Positions 26,915 to 36,634 of a stretch of 64,000 nt of DNA are shown one piece after another; position 1 is the stretch's first letter; every line of letters begins with the position of its first letter. Below the pieces are notes generated by a model, which made no database searches, was not told the origin of the DNA, and worked only from the letters and a program-made list of their open reading frames with translations. The position numbers and the translations under genes are program-made. The stretch is from NCBI RefSeq assembly GCF_013112225.1, contig NZ_JABFHI010000004.1:186001-250000 (forward strand), read 5' to 3'. This DNA is from Vreelandella azerica. GTDB lineage: Bacteria > Pseudomonadota > Gammaproteobacteria > Pseudomonadales > Halomonadaceae.

Positions 26915-28171
26915 TTATACTTCAGTTTCTGCGGCGTCCTGTTGATTTTCAGTATCCTGCTCAGGCGTTGCTTTTGACTCATCTTCCGCGGCTTCGTCTT
27001 CAGCGGCCTCGTCCTGTGTGGTGTCTTCAACGGCGGCTTCGCTTTCAGCAGCCTCTTCCCCGGCAGCGGCCTCTTCGCCTGCAGATCCTTCTGCACTTAC
27101 AGATGCATCGTCGCTGGCTTCTACTGGCATGTCAGTGGCTTCAGCATCCGTCGTATCATCGACTTCCGCCATACGCGATTCCAGAGAGTTTAGCTCTTCA
27201 CGCCAATTGTTCAGCTGTGTCTCAAGGCGTTCCAGCTGCGATTCACGCTGGTCAATATTGTCATTGACCGACGTCAGCTCTTCACGACCGATCTCAAGCG
27301 CTACCTGCAGGTCGCCAAACTCGGTGCGCACCTCTTCAAGGCTGGCCTGCTCGTCTTCACGTTGCGCAGTCAAGCCTTCGATTTCTTCCTGCAGTGCATC
27401 ACGCTCATTGGTCAGGGTATCGCGTTCCTCCACCAGGGCGTCACGCTCTTGCTGGGTGGCAGCAATTTCTTCCTGAAGGGCTTCCAGATGGGTATTGGCT
27501 TCTTCAATCTGACCATTAAGGCTCTCAAGGTCAGCTTCCGCCTGCTCGCGAGCCTCTACCGCAGAGGCACGTTCCTGCTCAGCCTGCTGGCGTGCTTCTT
27601 CGGCTTCCTGGCGGTCAGCTTGCGCTGCCTGAAGCGCTTCTTCAGCTTCCTGACGCGCCGCTTGTGCCTCGTCTCGCGCCTGTTCTACCTCGGCAAGCTC
27701 GCTGTTAAGTTCTTCCAGGCGGGCTTCATGGGTTTCAACTTCACCCGTCAGTGACTCAATTTGCTGCTCCAGAGATTCCCGCTGTTCATCCAGTGATGCC
27801 AACGTTTCCTCTGCTGCGCTGATTGCTGCTTGAGTTGATTCCAGTTCTGACTGCGTTGACGCCTGCTGCTCTTCAAGTGCGGCCATTTCTTCTTGCATGG
27901 CAGCCAGGTTCATCTCAGCTTCTTCAAGCTCGCTGAGCTGGGCACTCAGTTCCTGGCGTGACTGCTCAGCTTCGGCCAACTGGCCTTCTACCATATCAAT
28001 GCGGTCTGCCCGGGAACCGGCGCTGGATTGAGCGATCACTGCCCAGATAACCGCAATCGCCGCAATACCGGCGATGCCTCTCACACGGTTATCCTGCATC
28101 AGGGTTTTCATATCAGGCTTGGAAGCGGAAGTTGAGCTGCTGCCTTCGGATGGTTTGTTCGTATCTGACAT
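26915..28171 (-). CDS. Membrane-anchored coiled-coil protein with acidic tail, function unknown
   Basis: A 418-residue protein. A short cytoplasmic N-terminus (Ser/Lys-rich) is followed by one membrane helix at about residues 33-49 (IAGIAAIAVIWAVIAQS). Then comes an almost unbroken heptad-rich coiled coil from about residue 60 to 340 (QLAEAEQSRQELSAQLSELE and many EAEEARQQAEQERA-type runs). The last 75 residues are an Ala/Glu/Asp low-complexity tail. The layout suggests a periplasmic or cytoplasmic spacer/scaffold like those of cell-envelope or chromosome organisation proteins, but I recognise no named family. It is monocistronic, with a hairpin after it. Confidence 0.75.
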   Translation of the reverse strand: MSDTNKPSEGSSSTSASKPDMKTLMQDNRVRGIAGIAAIAVIWAVIAQSSAGSRADRIDMVEGQLAEAEQSRQELSAQLSELEEAEMNLAAMQEEMAALEEQQASTQSELESTQAAISAAEETLASLDEQRESLEQQIESLTGEVETHEARLEELNSELAEVEQARDEAQAARQEAEEALQAAQADRQEAEEARQQAEQERASAVEAREQAEADLESLNGQIEEANTHLEALQEEIAATQQERDALVEERDTLTNERDALQEEIEGLTAQREDEQASLEEVRTEFGDLQVALEIGREELTSVNDNIDQRESQLERLETQLNNWREELNSLESRMAEVDDTTDAEATDMPVEASDDASVSAEGSAGEEAAAGEEAAESEAAVEDTTQDEAAEDEAAEDESKATPEQDTENQQDAAETEV

Positions 28172-28322
28172 GGATGCTTCTCTCTCTCGAAAGCGCTGTT
28201 AATTATTGCCATTATGCATGACAGCGGACGGTGATTGGCAAACGAAAAAAGCGTTACCCTTACAGCATACACAGCTGTGTGCATCTGGCTAGTCACACAA
28301 GCAAGCTGAACGTTGAAATACC

Positions 28323-29179
28323 TTATGCTAAAGATGTGACAGCTCTGTTGACATTCTCATTAGCGTACCCAGTCGTGCCCGCTTTGCCAGGGTCAAACCA
28401 GTCAAGCTGAGCATTAAGCGCCACCACATCGCCAATCACAATCAAGGCAGGTGAACTGATTTCACCGCTGTAAAAGCCAGGCGGTAGCGAAGTCAGGGTT
28501 CCAATATGAACCTGCTGGTGGCGGGTAGTTCCCTGAGCGATCAAGGCCATTGGCGTATCTGCCGACAAACCATGAGCCATCAGTGAAGAGCAGATGTGCA
28601 GCAGATTCCCGAGCCCCATATAGAAAACCAGGGTCTGGCCTGGCTGTGCCAGGCAAGGCCAATCCATTTCGCCCCCTGCTTAAGGTGGCCGGTCACAAAA
28701 CGCACAGACTGGGCATAATCGCGGTGGGTTAACGGGATGCCAGCATAAGCAGCACAACCGGAGGCAGCTGTGATGCCTGGAATCACTTCAACGCTGACAT
28801 TGTTGGTTACCAGGGTTTCCATTTCTTCTCCGCCACGCCCAAAAATAAACGGGTCTCCCCCTTTTAGGCGAACCACCGTGCGGCCAGCCTGGGCCCAATC
28901 CACCAATGCCTGATTGATATCCTGCTGTGCTACGCTGTGGTTAGAGCAGGCTTTACCGACATAGTATTTTTGCGCGCTCGCTGGGATAAGCGCCAAGATT
29001 TCTTCGCTGACCAGACGGTCATAAAGGACAACGTCGGCGGCGATGATCCGTCGATAGGCTTTCAAAGTGAGCAGTTCGGGGTCACCCGGGCCTGCGCCCA
29101 CAAGGCTGACGCTTCCCGGACGCTGCACAGGAATGCGGTCTAGAAAGGTAGCGTCCACAACAGTACGATCAGGAAACAA
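28323..29179 (-). CDS. cobA: Uroporphyrinogen-III C-methyltransferase (SUMT), frame broken at a C-run
   Basis: SAM-dependent methylation of uroporphyrinogen III to precorrin-2 for siroheme or cobalamin. Motifs are [43 protein letters not shown] and [21 protein letters not shown], then [10 protein letters not shown] and [12 protein letters not shown]. The frame breaks at CCCCC 28672-28676; one more base restores [17 protein letters not shown] and a 285-residue enzyme. An ATG at 29272 is in frame but would add a 31-residue hydrophobic leader from AT-rich spacer, so I prefer the TTG at 29179 behind GTGAGG. It is divergent from phhB. Confidence 0.88.
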
Positions 29180-29313
29180 CAGCCGATACCTCACAAACAA
29201 AAAAACGTTAGGGATAACGGTAGCCAATATTTTAAAGAATAAAAAAGAATATATAATAAGATTTATATTCAATTAAAGAATATAAGAAGCCAACTAACGC
29301 GAGGAGGCACATC

Positions 29314-29640
29314 ATGGCCGACCATGAAACATCACCCAGCCAGGCGGCAGAACCCATGACGCTGGAAGCTTGCATGAAAGAGGCAGAAGCGCTTCCAGAG
29401 TGGCAGATTATCGACCGCGATGGCATCATGAAGCTGACACGCCGCTTTACCTTTAGCGACTTTGCCCAAGCGCTGGCATTCACCCAGCGGGTGGGGGATC
29501 TGGCCGAACAGGCCAACCATCATCCCAAAATCACCACTCAGTGGGGCGAAGCAAGGGTAACCTGGTGGTCCCACGATAAAGGTGGCCTGTGTCATGACGA
29601 TTTCACTCTTGCCGCCAGAACTGACGAGGTAGCCAAATAA
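29314..29640 (+). CDS. phhB: Pterin-4a-carbinolamine dehydratase
   Basis: A 108-residue protein of the DCoH/PhhB family, which dehydrates 4a-hydroxytetrahydrobiopterin made by phenylalanine hydroxylase. The family core is visible: [21 protein letters not shown], then [24 protein letters not shown], with the His-His-Pro catalytic segment. It starts behind GAGGAGGCACATC. Its stop is immediately followed by the phhC ATG, so the pair is one operon. No phenylalanine hydroxylase gene (phhA) is visible in the window, so the usual phhABC order is incomplete here. Confidence 0.92.
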   Translation: MADHETSPSQAAEPMTLEACMKEAEALPEWQIIDRDGIMKLTRRFTFSDFAQALAFTQRVGDLAEQANHHPKITTQWGEARVTWWSHDKGGLCHDDFTLAARTDEVAK

Positions 29641-30831
29641 ATGTTTGAGCATATTGAGCGAGTCCCTGGAGATGCCATTCTCGGGCTGATCGAAGCTTTC
29701 AAGAAAGATACCAACCCCCAGAAGGTCGACCTTGGCGTCGGGGTTTATCGCGATGAAAACGGCACTACGCCGGTAATGCGCGCTGTCAAGGAAGCGGAAG
29801 CTCGCCTGCTCAAGAATGAAACCACCAAGACCTACATTGGTTCCCACGGTGCGCCTGAGTATGGCAAGGCCGTTCTGCCCATGGTGCTGGGCGCCAGTTC
29901 ACCAGTACTGGAAGCCAATCGTGCCAGCGCCACCCAGTCACCCGGCGGCACCGGTGCCTTGCGCCTGGCGGCAGACTTCATTGCTGCTCAGCTGCCGGAT
30001 AAAGGTATCTGGGTCAGCGACCCTACCTGGCCGAACCATCTGGGCATTTTCTCGGCAGCCGGCATAAAGCTGCAGAAATACCCCTATGTAGACGCTGATA
30101 ACCGTCTCGACTTTGATGGCATGCTGGCAGCCATCAAGCAGATTCCACAAGGCGATGTTGTTGTGCTGCATGCCTGCTGCCACAACCCGACCGGCTTTGA
30201 CCTTTCCCAGCAGCAGTGGCAAACCGTGCTGGACGTCGTTCGCGAGCGCCAGTTGCTACCGCTGATTGATTTTGCCTACCAGGGATTTGGTGCGGGGCTT
30301 GACGAAGATGCCTACGGCGTTCGCCTGATGGCGGAACAGCTGGATGAAGTCATCATTACCAGCTCATGTTCCAAGAACTTTGGTATCTATTGCGAGCGTA
30401 CCGGCTGCCTGATCATGGTCGCCAAGGATGCTGAACAGATGGAGAACGTGCGCTCCCAGGTGGCCATCGTTGCCCGTGAGAACTACTCCAACCCGCCGGC
30501 CCATGGCGGTTCGATTGTCAGTGAAATCCTTCACGACCCAGAACTGACTGCCATGTGGCGCGAAGAGCTGACTGAAATGCGCGACCGCATCAATACCCTG
30601 CGGCGCGATTTCGTCGAGGCCCTCAAGCCTTATGGGCTGGCTGAGAAATATGCCTGCGTTGCTGAACAGCAGGGCATGTTCTCGTACACTGGGTTGACCC
30701 CAGAACAGGTTGACCGCCTGCGCGATGAATTCGGTATCTATATGGTGCGCTCTGGTCGCGCCAATGTGGCTGGATTCTCCCATGCAAACCTGCCCTACCT
30801 TGCCAAGGCGATTGCGGCTGTTAACGACTAG
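29641..30831 (+). CDS. phhC: Aromatic/aspartate aminotransferase, class I
   Basis: A PLP-dependent aminotransferase of 396 residues. It has the N-terminal DLGVGVYRDENGTTPVM substrate loop, GGTGALRLAADFI, WPNHLGIF, CCHNPTGFDLS (PLP Asn), DFAYQGFG and SSCSKNFGIYCERTG, with the PLP-binding Lys. The Arg that binds the substrate carboxylate lies in VRSGRANVAGF near the C-terminus. The enzyme type is AspC/TyrB; the tight coupling to phhB favours an aromatic amino acid role (PhhC) in phenylalanine/tyrosine breakdown. Substrate preference is inferred from the neighbour. Confidence 0.9.
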   Translation: MFEHIERVPGDAILGLIEAFKKDTNPQKVDLGVGVYRDENGTTPVMRAVKEAEARLLKNETTKTYIGSHGAPEYGKAVLPMVLGASSPVLEANRASATQSPGGTGALRLAADFIAAQLPDKGIWVSDPTWPNHLGIFSAAGIKLQKYPYVDADNRLDFDGMLAAIKQIPQGDVVVLHACCHNPTGFDLSQQQWQTVLDVVRERQLLPLIDFAYQGFGAGLDEDAYGVRLMAEQLDEVIITSSCSKNFGIYCERTGCLIMVAKDAEQMENVRSQVAIVARENYSNPPAHGGSIVSEILHDPELTAMWREELTEMRDRINTLRRDFVEALKPYGLAEKYACVAEQQGMFSYTGLTPEQVDRLRDEFGIYMVRSGRANVAGFSHANLPYLAKAIAAVND

Positions 30832-30850
30832 ACGCCAACATTGAGCCTGA

Positions 30851-30884
30851 AAGCGCCCAGGGGGAGACTCCTGGGCGTTTTTTT
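30851..30884 (+). terminator. Rho-independent terminator of phhBC
   Basis: CGCCCAGG pairs with CCTGGGCG around a GGGAGACT-type loop, followed by seven T, about 20 bp after the phhC stop. Confidence 0.9.
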
Positions 30885-30930
30885 GCGTAGAATCACCGCC
30901 TTTGCAATCCTCCAGACAGCGAGACTGACG

Positions 30931-32510
30931 ATGGCAGTAAACACGTCCTACCCTTGGTATAAAAAGAAGATACGGACGCCTTCTTTGCACTTTTTCAGAA
31001 CAATATCGCCAACTTTGTGATTATTGCCATCACCATGCTTGGGATGGGTTTTCCCGCTGACATTGTCTATGGGCAGGTGCTGCCCGGAGCAGCGGTTGCC
31101 GTCATGGCGGGCAACTTCTACTATGCCTGGAGCGCATCGCGGCTGGCACGCAAGGAAAACCGCAACGATGTCACCGCCCTCTCCTACGGCATTTCCACCC
31201 CCGTGATGTTTGTATTTCTGTTTGGCGTGCTCTTGCCTGCCAAACAGTTGACCGGCGATGCGGAAATGGCCTGGAAGATTGCCGTTGCTGCCTGCTTTAT
31301 CAGCGGTGCCATTGAGACATCCATCAGCTTTATTGGCCGCTGGGTGCAGTACCACCTTCCCCGCGCCGCCATGCTGGGTGCAGTGGCAGGCGTGGCGCTG
31401 ACCTTTATCGCCGGTGAGATGCTGTTCAAGACCCTGGAAATGCCGATTATCGGCCTGGTTGTGCTAACCCTGATTATTGTTGGCCTGGTGGCACGGGTCA
31501 GCATGCCTTTCCGCATCCCGACCTCCCTGTTTGCGATTATTGTCGGCACCCTGATGGCCTACCTGATTGGCGATGCAGGAAGTGAGCGTTTCAGCGATGC
31601 CTTCACTCATCTGGGCTTTTACCCGCTAGTACCGGGACTGGACTGGTATGAAGGGCTAGGGCTGCTGTTTACCAGCATGCTGGCGGTATTGACCGTGGTG
31701 CTACCCATCACTCTTTACAACGCCATCGAAACCATCAACAACGTAGAAGCCATGGAAGCCGCGGGCGATGGCTATGATGTCAGGGAGTGCCAGGCTGTGG
31801 ATGGTGCCGGTACCATGCTGGGCGCCCTGTTTGGCGGGGTCTTTCCGACCACGGTGTATATTGCCACCGTGGGTGCCAAGTGGATGGGCGCCGGACGCGG
31901 TTACAGCCTGTTAAACGGCGCTGTTTACGCCATCGCCACCATGTTTGGCCTGATTGCAGCGCTGGCAGCGATCATTCCGGTTTCCGTAGTGGCGCCTATT
32001 CTGGTATTTGTCGGCATTTCGATGATTGCCACGGCCTTCCAGGCCAACGACACGCGTTACTATCCCGCCGTTGCCCTGGCCATGCTGCCCTACTTTGCCA
32101 ACTACGTGATGACCCGCTTTAACCGTGGCGCGGAGGAGGTGGTCAGTGACATCTCCAACGCCATTGTACTGATGGGCCAGGGCGCCATGTTCATGGCGAT
32201 TTTCCTGGGTGCCATTACCGTCTCAGTGATCGACCATCAGTTCCGGCGCGCCGCCGCCTTCGCGCTGACGGCGGCGGGCTTCTCTTTTGTCGGCCTGATG
32301 CATGCGCCCAAGCTGACTCTGAATGCTGCCCCGGATTTTGTGATTGGCTATCTGGTCATGGCGGCCATGCTGGTCTATTTCAGTGGCAGCAACGCCGCAG
32401 CCTGTAAAGCCCTTGGACTATCGATCACCCCGGTGAGCGCGCCTCGCCGGGGTGATCTTCTTCTGGCAGATCCTTGCCGGGTTTACGCTTGGGGCTGGAA
32501 AGAATACTGA
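30931..32510 (+). CDS. NCS2/AGZA-like xanthine-uracil permease family protein, frame broken near the start
   Basis: Polytopic membrane protein with about 12-14 helices. The ATG at 30931 gives MAVNTSYPWYKK; the frame is then lost at AAAAA 30961-30965. One more A leads into EDTDAFFALFQNNIANFVI and the long frame, for about 526 residues. Motifs include TALSYGISTPVMFVFLFG, MLGAVAGVALTFIAGEM, LPITLYNAIETINNVEAMEA and GGVFPTTVYI, which resemble purine/pyrimidine permeases. The substrate is unknown. The last 28 codons run across the hairpin shared with the convergent MATE gene, an 86-bp tail overlap, so the true stop may be earlier if another base is missing. Confidence 0.75.
32423..32457. terminator. 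Hairpin between the convergent permease and MATE genes
   Basis: GATCACCCCGG pairs with CCGGGGTGATC around a 13-nt loop. It falls inside the last codons of both convergent frames, so it probably ends both transcripts. Confidence 0.65.
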
Positions 32511-33842
32511 CCAGCACCCGCCAGGCGACCAAACCGGCCAACACATTCCCCACGGCGGCTCCCATGGCAATGCCCAACCAACCGCCTAGCACCGAGCCTA
32601 GCCAGATGCATGGCAGGTAGCAGATAAATAACCGCGCGGCTGACAGCAGCATGGAACGTAAAGGCCAGCCCAGCGCATTGCCCGCTGACACCACCAGCAT
32701 GCAGATACCCAGAGCCGCATAGCTGGGTAACAGAAAACGGATCAACAGGATCAGGGCATCCTGTACCGCTTTTTCGCTGGTCAGGGCGGCGGCTACCCAA
32801 GGCGCCAACAATGCCAGCGCAATGCCCAAACCAAGTTGCCAGACCAGCGCCACTTTGAGGGCCAGCCGCATCAAGCGATGTATCTGCCCCCAATCACCGG
32901 CCCCGTAACAGCGCCCGAGCCAGGGCGGTAACGACATCGTCATGGCCAGAATCACCATCAGTGAGACCGTTTCCAGACGGCTTGCCAATCCCCAGGCCGC
33001 CACATGGGTTTCGCCCATGGACGCCACCACCGTAATCGCCAGCATGGCAGCCAAGGGGGCATTAACTGGCCAATCATCGCCGGCCCGGCTATCTGCATGA
33101 AGGGCCGCGATGAAACTAAAGCCTCTTTATAAAGCCCCGTCATCTCCAGCCATTGGCGCAGGATCAGCCGTCGGCCAGTAATCACCAGGCCAGTAGAGAA
33201 AGCAAGGGTTGTCGCCCAAGCAGCCCCGGGCAGGCCCAGGCCTTCCCAGGGGCCAACCCCGAAAATCAGCAAAGGGTCCAGCGCCAGATTGACGGCACTG
33301 CTGAGTACCATCATCTTACCAGGCAGTTGGGTGTCGCCGTGGGCGCGAAAAACGCTGTATACGAAATACAACAGCGCGCCCAGCCAGGCGGCAAGCAGCT
33401 GCGGCCACCAATAACGGTTGATGTAGCTCAGGGTCGTCTCATCGGCGCCTAGCTGGGTGAAAATAACGTTCTGAAATATCCCCAGCAACAGCGCCAGCAG
33501 GGCAATCACGCCGCTTCCCATCATCAATACCATGCTACCAAGGCGTTTGGCACGCTCGTTTTCACCCGCGCCGATTGTCCGCGAAATCAGTGCGGCAATC
33601 GCAATCCCCATCCCGACCTGAACACCAATAATCAGAAAGGATAGCGGGAAGGTAAAGGATTGTGCGGCCAAGGGCGCTGTGCCCAGGCGGGCAATAAAGG
33701 CACTATCAACCAGCTGGAAGCCCAGCAGCGCCAGCACCCCAATCGCCATTGGCCAGGTTTGCTGCCATAGGGTTTTACCTAAGCCATGCTGCAATGCGAT
33801 CTTGATGGCACAACCTCCAGACCTTGATGGATAAAGCCACAA
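32425..33842 (-). CDS. MATE-family multidrug/cation exporter, frame broken at a G-run
   Basis: Twelve-helix exporter of about 472 residues. The first half has MAIGVLALLGFQLVDSAFIA, LSFLIIGVQVGMGIAIAALI and NERAKRLGSMVLMMGSGVI; the second half has SMGETHVAAWGLASRLETVS and GRCYGAGDWGQIHRLMRLAL, the repeated MatE domain. The frame breaks at GGGGG 33055-33059; adding one base joins MIGQLMPPLAAML to AITVVASMGETHV. A TTG at 33842 is the first in-frame start; a start nearer residue 13 is possible behind GGAGG. MATE proteins export drugs or organic cations against Na+ or H+; the substrate is not known. Confidence 0.82.
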
Positions 33843-33843
33843 A

Positions 33844-33872
33844 AGCCACCCCAGTCTTTGACTGAGGTGGCT
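33844..33872 (-). terminator. Terminator downstream of yceI
   Basis: AGCCACCCCAGTC pairs with GACTGAGGTGGCT with one mismatch around a 3-nt loop; on the minus strand it is followed by TTTT. It separates yceI from the MATE gene. Confidence 0.78.
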
Positions 33873-33905
33873 ATCATTATGGCATCTTAAAACATGCTAA
33901 AGAGA

Positions 33906-34490
33906 TTACTGACGAACACCTTCAAACGTCACGTAAAGTTCCAGGGTATGCATGGCCTCCGGAAAGCTGCTCATATCAATACCGTAATCAGCCAGGGTTA
34001 ATTCAGTGCTGCCTTCAAAACCAGCGCGATAGTTACCCCAGGGGTCTTCGCCCTCACCCATCAGGGTCACCGGCATTTCAAAGTTCTGGGTTTCACCGCG
34101 CAGAGTCAACTCACCCGTTAGTACGCCAGAGTTTTCATCCGTTGGCTCAAAACCGGTTGATGTGAAGGTTGCCGTTGGATATTCACTGGCGTCGAGGAAG
34201 TCTTCACTGAGAATATGACGATCACGTTCAGCATGATTGGAATTCAGACTGTTAACCTGTACTTCCATATCAATTGAAGATGCTTCCAAGTCTTCCGGAT
34301 CATAAAAGAATTCGCCATCAAAGTTTTCAAAGCTACCCAGAATATATGAAAACCCCAGATGATTGATCTTGAACTGGATAAACGCATGCTGACCTTCAAT
34401 ATCAACAGCATAAGTATCCGCCTGGGCCTGACTAAGCGGTACCAGACTAACAGCGGCAATAGCAGCAGCAATGGCAGTTTTATTCAACAT
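33906..34490 (-). CDS. yceI: YceI-family periplasmic lipocalin-like protein
   Basis: A 194-residue protein with a signal peptide (residues 1-24, cleavage after AQA). The family features are HAFIQFKINHLGFSYILGSF, the AERDRHILSEDFLDASEYP block and LTLRGETQNFEMPVTLMG. YceI proteins form a beta-barrel that binds polyprenoid molecules such as isoprenoid quinones. It lies 47 bp downstream of the cytochrome b561 gene on the same strand, a common pairing that hints at quinone or redox homeostasis in the envelope. Confidence 0.92.
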   Translation of the reverse strand: MLNKTAIAAAIAAVSLVPLSQAQADTYAVDIEGQHAFIQFKINHLGFSYILGSFENFDGEFFYDPEDLEASSIDMEVQVNSLNSNHAERDRHILSEDFLDASEYPTATFTSTGFEPTDENSGVLTGELTLRGETQNFEMPVTLMGEGEDPWGNYRAGFEGSTELTLADYGIDMSSFPEAMHTLELYVTFEGVRQ

Positions 34491-34537
34491 AATAAACTTC
34501 CTTTCGCAGATTTATAGAATCGTTATTTAAACAAGGG

Positions 34538-35095
34538 TTATTTATCGCGCAATGAATAACGCGGGTCGAGCATACGTTTCAAGGTCGCTTGACGATCAAC
34601 CCAATGGTGCTTGAGAGCGGCCAGCATATGGCCTGAGGCCAAAATGATCAGCGCCAGAGCGCTGTACCAGTGAATATCTCCCGCTAAGCTCGCCTGGTTG
34701 GGTAAATCATGCAGGGTGGCGGGAAGATCAAACCAGCCAAAGACATCAATCGGGCTGCCTTTCGCCGTTGACATTAAATAGCCACTAACAAACACCGTCA
34801 GTAACAGCACGTAAAGCAGTAAATGGCCTGCATGGGCAGCAATGTTTTCCCAGCGTTTACCCTCGGCAACAGGTGTTGGTTGAACAAGACGCCAAAAGAT
34901 TCTGAATAGAATAAAACCTAATAGCAGAACACCCAGCGAACGGTGAATCCAGGGGGCCTGATTATACCATGGGTCATAATACCCGAGCTCCGTCATCCAC
35001 CAGCCCAATATAAAAAGGCCAATAATCACAACGGCACTCACCCAGTGCATAAAAATGGCGATAAGACCCCAGCCCGCCTGACTGTTTTTCAACAT
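34538..35095 (-). CDS. cybB: Cytochrome b561 (CybB-type) membrane protein
   Basis: A four-helix diheme b-type cytochrome of 185 residues. His ligands are visible in IAIFMHWVSAVVIIGLF (helix 1), PWIHRSLGVLLL (helix 2), HAGHLLLYVLLLTVFVSGYL (helix 3) and GDIHWYSALALIILASGHML (helix 4). It exchanges electrons with quinol in the inner membrane. I chose the ATG at 35095 (MLKNSQ, behind AAGGG); longer in-frame starts add an unrelated leader. It is probably co-transcribed with yceI. Confidence 0.88.
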   Translation of the reverse strand: MLKNSQAGWGLIAIFMHWVSAVVIIGLFILGWWMTELGYYDPWYNQAPWIHRSLGVLLLGFILFRIFWRLVQPTPVAEGKRWENIAAHAGHLLLYVLLLTVFVSGYLMSTAKGSPIDVFGWFDLPATLHDLPNQASLAGDIHWYSALALIILASGHMLAALKHHWVDRQATLKRMLDPRYSLRDK

Positions 35096-35292
35096 AATGT
35101 TGCCCTTATTCAATGTCATAGTGCTGCCGAAATCCAACATGCCTGAAAATATAAACGTGCAACCACAAGACTGAATTAGCTGACTCAACAACATGCGAAG
35201 CTATGATAGCGTTTAAAAAAGAATTTAACTGCTGAAAAAAGCTGAACACTTCATTCGGAAAAAATACCGCTCACAAAACAATATGGCAGAAA

Positions 35293-35324
35293 TAACAACC
35301 GGGCAGTGGCGCCCGGTTGTTGTG
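35293..35324 (-). terminator. Terminator of the accD-purF-metZ transcript
   Basis: ACAACCGGGC pairs with GCCCGGTTGT around a 6-nt loop, about 20 bp beyond the metZ stop; the minus-strand continuation is T-rich. Confidence 0.82.
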
Positions 35325-35344
35325 CCTTTGCAGACGTCGTGTGA

Positions 35345-36607
35345 TTAACCAGCCAAGGCATCCAGGCCACGGGCCAGATCACGTTGAATATCATCCAGGT
35401 GCTCAAGCCCGACCGCAACGCGAATAAGCCCCGAAGTAATGCCGACGGCCTCCCGCTGTGCCTCGGAAAGGCGACCATGGGTAGTGGTAGCAGGATGAGT
35501 GATGGTGGTTTTGACATCGCCGAGGTTACCGGTAATCGACAGCATTCGGGTCGCATCAATCACCTGCCAGGCACCCTGCTGACCATTGATGACTTCAAAG
35601 CCCAAAACGGCCCCAAAGCCCTTTTGCTGTCGGCGTGCCAGTGCATGTTGAGGATGATCCTCAAGGCCACTGTAGTAAACACGGCTGACGGCCGGATGCT
35701 GTTGCAGCCACCTGGCAAGGCTTAACGCCTGTTCGCAGTGCGCTTTCATGCGCAGCGACAGGGTTTCCAACCCCTTGGTAAACACCCAGGCATTAAAGGG
35801 GCTCATGCAAGGTCCACAGGTGCGCACCACACCGAATACCTCTTCCAACAGCGCATGGCTACCCACTACAGCACCGCCCACGGCACGCCCCTGGCCATCA
35901 AGATACTTGGTGGCCGAATGGATGATCAGATCGGCTCCCAGCGCCAAAGGCTGCTGTAACGCTGGTGTCAGAAAGCAGTTATCAATTGCCAACAAAACGC
36001 CATGCCGCCTGGCCAGTGCCGCCAGGGCAGGCACATCAGCAATTTCAGACAGCGGATTGGATGGCGTTTCGGCAAACAACATTTTGGTCGCTGGGGTGAT
36101 AGCATCCTCCCAGGCCTTCAGGTCTGAAAGTTCTACGTAACGGGTGACAATCCCGAACTTGCCGAGATACTTATCAAACAGGCTGACCGTTGAACCAAAC
36201 AGCGAGCGCGAAGCAACAATTTCATCCCCGGCATTCAGTAGTGCCATGGCCGTCGCAAGAATTGCCGACATGCCAGAACTGGTCGCCACACAGCGCTCAC
36301 CGCCTTCCATTGCCGCCAGGCGTTGCTCAAAGGTGCGCACTGTTGGGTTGGTAAAACGTGAGTAGACGTTACCGACTTCTTCCCCGCTGAACTTGCGTGC
36401 CGCCTCAGCGGCACTGGAGTATACAAAGCTTGAGGTGGGAAAGATGGGCTCGGAATGCTCCTGCTCAGCCGTGCGATCATGGCCAGCACGCACTGCCAGG
36501 GTTTCAAGCGACATACCCTCTAGCGACGCCTCATCCAACGACTGAGACCACTCTTCATCTTGCCCAGTTTTTTTGAATAGGGTCTTTATGCTTAGTAAGC
36601 CCATCAT
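35345..36607 (-). CDS. metZ: O-succinylhomoserine sulfhydrylase
   Basis: PLP-dependent direct sulfhydrylation of O-succinylhomoserine to homocysteine in methionine synthesis. The Cys/Met-metabolism fold is clear: RFTNPTVRTFEQRLAAMEGG, SGMSAILATAMALL, FAETPSNPL, LAIDNCFLTPALQQPL and the PLP lysine in HSATKYLDGQGR. From the ATG at 36607 it has 420 residues, about 25-30 more than usual; a start at MSLETLAVRAG (36514) would give the normal length. It follows purF, the order seen in pseudomonads. Confidence 0.92.
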   Translation of the reverse strand: MMGLLSIKTLFKKTGQDEEWSQSLDEASLEGMSLETLAVRAGHDRTAEQEHSEPIFPTSSFVYSSAAEAARKFSGEEVGNVYSRFTNPTVRTFEQRLAAMEGGERCVATSSGMSAILATAMALLNAGDEIVASRSLFGSTVSLFDKYLGKFGIVTRYVELSDLKAWEDAITPATKMLFAETPSNPLSEIADVPALAALARRHGVLLAIDNCFLTPALQQPLALGADLIIHSATKYLDGQGRAVGGAVVGSHALLEEVFGVVRTCGPCMSPFNAWVFTKGLETLSLRMKAHCEQALSLARWLQQHPAVSRVYYSGLEDHPQHALARRQQKGFGAVLGFEVINGQQGAWQVIDATRMLSITGNLGDVKTTITHPATTTHGRLSEAQREAVGITSGLIRVAVGLEHLDDIQRDLARGLDALAG

Positions 36608-36634
36608 GCATAGGAAGCTCCTCTTGCTCGGCCA

